From the NCBI GenBank assembly GCA_025965755.1, contig JAOPWI010000026.1, positions 1 through 17,540 on the forward strand: a stretch of DNA of 17,540 nucleotides. The letters are read 5' to 3'. This document shows positions 15,595 to 17,540 of the stretch, piece by piece. Source of the DNA: Frankiales bacterium (GTDB lineage Bacteria; Actinomycetota; Actinomycetes; Mycobacteriales; SCTD01). The notes under the pieces were generated by a model that saw only the letters and a program-made list of their open reading frames with translations, did not search any database and was not told where the DNA came from. Position numbers and translations under genes: made by a program. Within the stretch, counting starts at the first letter, position 1, and every line of letters starts with the position of its first letter.

Positions 15595-15643
15595 ACGTTA
15601 CATCTGCAGCGTGTGTTGCACATCACTTCTGCAAACTTGTTGC
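15595..15643 (-). promoter_or_regulatory. Candidate promoter and operator of the sugar-type ABC/aldehyde operon
   Basis: This is the most AT-rich patch of the right half. It contains a dyad TTGCA-N9-TGCAA (15616-15634), an overlapping dyad GCAA-N5-TTGC (15631-15643), and TGTTGC repeated 24 nt apart (15614 and 15638). On the minus strand TAACGT (15595-15600) fits a TANNNT -10 element, and no good -35 is visible, which suits a regulated promoter. Which regulator binds is unknown; the TetR protein of the operon is one candidate. Confidence 0.4.
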
Positions 15644-15664
15644 GGTGTCGTGGCAGAAACCCGA

Positions 15665-15699
15665 CCGAGCACCGCCCCGCGGTGCGGGACGGTGCTCGG
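15665..15699 (-). terminator. Strong hairpin terminator of the unknown large gene
   Basis: CCGAGCACCG (15665-15674) pairs perfectly with CGGTGCTCGG (15690-15699). Inside it, after one C-A mismatch, CCCGC pairs with GCGGG around a GGT loop. It begins about 20 nt past the stop codon at 15720. On the minus strand it is followed by TCGGGTTTCTG, a weak T-rich tail. Confidence 0.65.
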
Positions 15700-15719
15700 C
15701 AGGCGGGCTGGCGGGCGGC

Positions 15720-17540
15720 TCAGGCGAAGGGCGTGACCACCGGCCGCAGCGGCGCGACCACGTTGGGGGCGTACTCGGCGAGCACGTTGCGCGGCGCGTC
15801 CAGCGGGACGCTGTAGCGCCACTGCTGGCCGTCGATCTCGGTGACCGGCACGCCCAGCGCCGCGTTGTCGCTGTCGTGGGAGGCCAGGAAGTGGATGCCG
15901 TGGCTGGCGAAGGCGCCCTGGAACGGCGTGCTGCCGGCGGCGGGGTCGCAGGCCAGCTGCTCGTACGGCACGCCGTGCAGGGCGGCGTACCCGGCTTGCA
16001 CCCGCGGATCGGTCGAGGCCTCCCCCGGCCAGGGGCGGGCCACCGGGTCGTCGCCGGTGCCGTCGTCCAGGCACGCGTCGTCGCGGTAGTAGGGCACCGC
16101 GGCGGCGTTGGTCGCGAAGGTCGGGCCGGTCGGCTCGAACACGTAGACCAGGGAGCCGGCGCGGCCCTTGCCGGCCACCTGCTCCGGCCGCAGCACCGCG
16201 CTCGGGACGTCGAAGGTCGGGTCGGCGGCGTCGAAGTACGCCGGCTGGCCGCCGACCGGCAGCGCGTCGACGTTGCCGACGTCGTCGTTGCGCCCGTCGA
16301 TCGGCACGCCCTCGGGCTTGACCAGGTTGTAGTAGCGGTCGGCGACGCCCTTGTTGTAGTCCCAGGAGGTGTAGAGGCCATCGCTGGGGATCGGGTGCAC
16401 GCGCACCCGGTAGCGGTAGACGTCGGCGTCGCGGTAGTAGGTCTCGGTCTTGGTGACGTTGGTGCCGGAGTCGGCGCCCCACACCTCGCGGATCGCCCGG
16501 ACCGGCCCGGAGCGCCAGCCGAGGAGCGCGGCGTTGGCCTCCCAGTTGACCTGCTCGTCCTCGAAGCCGACGACGCTGATCGTCGAGTCGGGGCTCTGCT
16601 GGAAGGCCCGGCCCTTCCAGCGGTCGAGCAGGTCCGGGCCGTAGGCCGCCTTCCTCTTCCCCTTCCTGCCGGCCTGCGGGACCTGCGCGACCTGCAGCTC
16701 GCGCACCATCCAGCGGCCGGTCGCCCGCAGCCGGTAGGTCGGCGTGGTGACGGTCATCGCGTCGCGCGGGAAGCGGTCGGTGGACTGCCGCGCGACGGCG
16801 CCGGCGTCGTCGCAGACCGGCCCCGGCAGGTTCGGGCCGTAGCCGGTGTTGCTGGTGCCCAGTTTCTCCGGGTCCTCGGGGGCGAACGAGCCCCGGTCGA
16901 GCCAGCGGTCGGCGTCGGCGTCGCGCACCATCCGTACCTGGCCGTTCGCGGCGGTGAAGGAGGAGCCACCGGCCTGGCGGAACAGGTAGACGAACCGGGT
17001 GCCGGCCGGATCCAGGGGGTCGGCGATGGCCACCGCCCGGCCGTCAGCGGCGCCGGCCGGCGGGGCGGTGCCCGCGGGGGCGGCCGGGCCCGCGTCACGG
17101 GCCTGCAGCGCGACCTCGTCGTCGTCGTCGACGCCGGCGACCGGGTCGGCCATCGCGCGGGTGTAGTCCTGCGGCGTCTCCTGCGGCCCGAGGTGCACGT
17201 GCCCGGCAGCGATGGCTGCCTCGGCCTCGGCGGCGCTGGCCGCGTAGCGCGCCTCGCACGTGCCGAAGACCTTGCGCCAGGACTCCTCGCCCTCGGTGTG
17301 GGCGGTCGGCGCCCAGGCGTACGTCAGCTCCTGGTCGGTGCCGCTGTAGAAGGAGAAGTCCGAGCGGCCGTTGGCGAGGAAGTACGGGAAGCGCTCGTCG
17401 ACCTGCACCGGCACCTCGCGCCAGGCCCTGCCCGTCCAGGAGTACGCCGCGACCTCGTCGACCGGCACGCCTGCCCCGGCACCGGGCGGCACGACCAGCG
17501 TGCCGTTGTGCGCGGTGCGCTCGCCGCCCACCTGCGCCAC
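15720..17540 (-). CDS. Large protein of unknown function, 5' end beyond the window
   Basis: The C-terminal 606 residues are present. A GTG occurs at the very edge (17540), but no signal peptide or ribosome site can be seen, so the gene most likely continues to the right. I do not recognise a family. The sequence is soluble and rich in Trp, Tyr, Asp and Pro, with only four Cys (in GTCEARY, PVCDDAG, DACLDDG and LACDPAA), suggesting two disulfides and an exported protein. Segments such as VPVQVDERFPYF, TETYYRDADVYRYRVRVHP and GIHFLASHDSDNAALGVPV suggest a beta-rich fold. There is a short acidic run (DDDDE), an Ala/Pro/Gly linker and a basic patch RKGKRK. No membrane helix or C-terminal anchor is visible. 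It is in the same orientation as the sugar-type ABC operon but is separated from it by a terminator. Confidence 0.75.
   Translation of the reverse strand: MAQVGGERTAHNGTLVVPPGAGAGVPVDEVAAYSWTGRAWREVPVQVDERFPYFLANGRSDFSFYSGTDQELTYAWAPTAHTEGEESWRKVFGTCEARYAASAAEAEAAIAAGHVHLGPQETPQDYTRAMADPVAGVDDDDEVALQARDAGPAAPAGTAPPAGAADGRAVAIADPLDPAGTRFVYLFRQAGGSSFTAANGQVRMVRDADADRWLDRGSFAPEDPEKLGTSNTGYGPNLPGPVCDDAGAVARQSTDRFPRDAMTVTTPTYRLRATGRWMVRELQVAQVPQAGRKGKRKAAYGPDLLDRWKGRAFQQSPDSTISVVGFEDEQVNWEANAALLGWRSGPVRAIREVWGADSGTNVTKTETYYRDADVYRYRVRVHPIPSDGLYTSWDYNKGVADRYYNLVKPEGVPIDGRNDDVGNVDALPVGGQPAYFDAADPTFDVPSAVLRPEQVAGKGRAGSLVYVFEPTGPTFATNAAAVPYYRDDACLDDGTGDDPVARPWPGEASTDPRVQAGYAALHGVPYEQLACDPAAGSTPFQGAFASHGIHFLASHDSDNAALGVPVTEIDGQQWRYSVPLDAPRNVLAEYAPNVVAPLRPVVTPFA

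Larger units (their letters stand above)
15406..15719. other. Intergenic region: leader, promoter/operator patch and terminator
   Basis: No gene is seen in these 314 nt. Nearest the binding-protein gene is a GC-rich leader of roughly 185 nt, with an AGGAG ribosome site at about 15414-15418 and a 7-bp stem GGACCGG/CCGGTCC (15486-15492 with 15509-15515). The AT-richer patch at 15595-15643 is the likely control site, and the hairpin at 15665-15699 ends the gene to the right. Confidence 0.6.

Noticed and set aside
1..17540. tRNA, rRNA, CRISPR arrays, insertion sequences, prophage or integration sites
   Set aside because: No cloverleaf-like sequence, spaced direct repeats, transposase motifs or flanking duplications were seen; composition is even throughout.

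Overview
The window looks like chromosome from a very high-GC actinobacterium. Nearly every codon in the real genes ends in G or C, GTG starts are common, and two lipoproteins carry classic lipoboxes. A phosphatidylcholine synthase and the overall gene style fit Geodermatophilaceae (Blastococcus/Geodermatophilus type, whose polar lipids I recall including phosphatidylcholine). This family assignment is inference. I see no tRNA, rRNA, CRISPR array, insertion sequence or phage gene.

Left part (1-4212). A truncated membrane or secreted protein gene begins at 126 and runs leftwards off the window. It is divergent from a plus-strand series: a DUF2231 membrane domain fused to a Rieske [2Fe-2S] domain (259-1116), an AI-2E/PerM-family membrane protein (1333-2544), a phosphatidylcholine synthase-like CDP-alcohol phosphatidyltransferase (2594-3331), and a DMT-type transporter (3325-4212) whose start overlaps the synthase's end by 7 nt.

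Middle part (4137-8111, minus strand). A complete four-gene ABC importer reads lipoprotein binding protein, permease, permease, ATPase. It belongs to the polyamine / 2-aminoethylphosphonate / ferric-ion type, and the substrate cannot be fixed from sequence. Its ATPase gene converges on and overlaps the DMT transporter gene by 76 nt. A perfect 9-bp hairpin lies just ahead of the ribosome binding site of its first gene.

Right part (8360-15405, minus strand). Six genes in one direction form a likely uptake-and-catabolism unit. They are a sugar-type (Rbs/Mgl class) lipoprotein binding protein, a double ABC ATPase and a permease, then a class-3-like aldehyde dehydrogenase, a TetR regulator and a hormone-sensitive-lipase-type esterase. 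Gaps are at most about 60 nt, and a 15-bp hairpin separates the transport genes from the enzyme genes. The natural reading is import of an ester- or aldehyde-yielding compound, ester hydrolysis, and oxidation of the aldehyde to an acid under a local TetR repressor.

Far right (15720-17540, minus strand). The C-terminal 606 residues of a large protein that I do not recognise, followed by a strong terminator-like hairpin. The 314-nt gap between it and the right-hand operon holds that terminator, an AT-richer promoter/operator patch with TTGCA/TGCAA dyads, and a long leader. No clear novel defence or RNA system is visible. The most unusual items are the aldehyde/ester operon with its own importer, the DUF2231-Rieske fusion, the recurring GTTGCAC-type dyads upstream of both binding-protein genes, and the unknown protein at the right edge.
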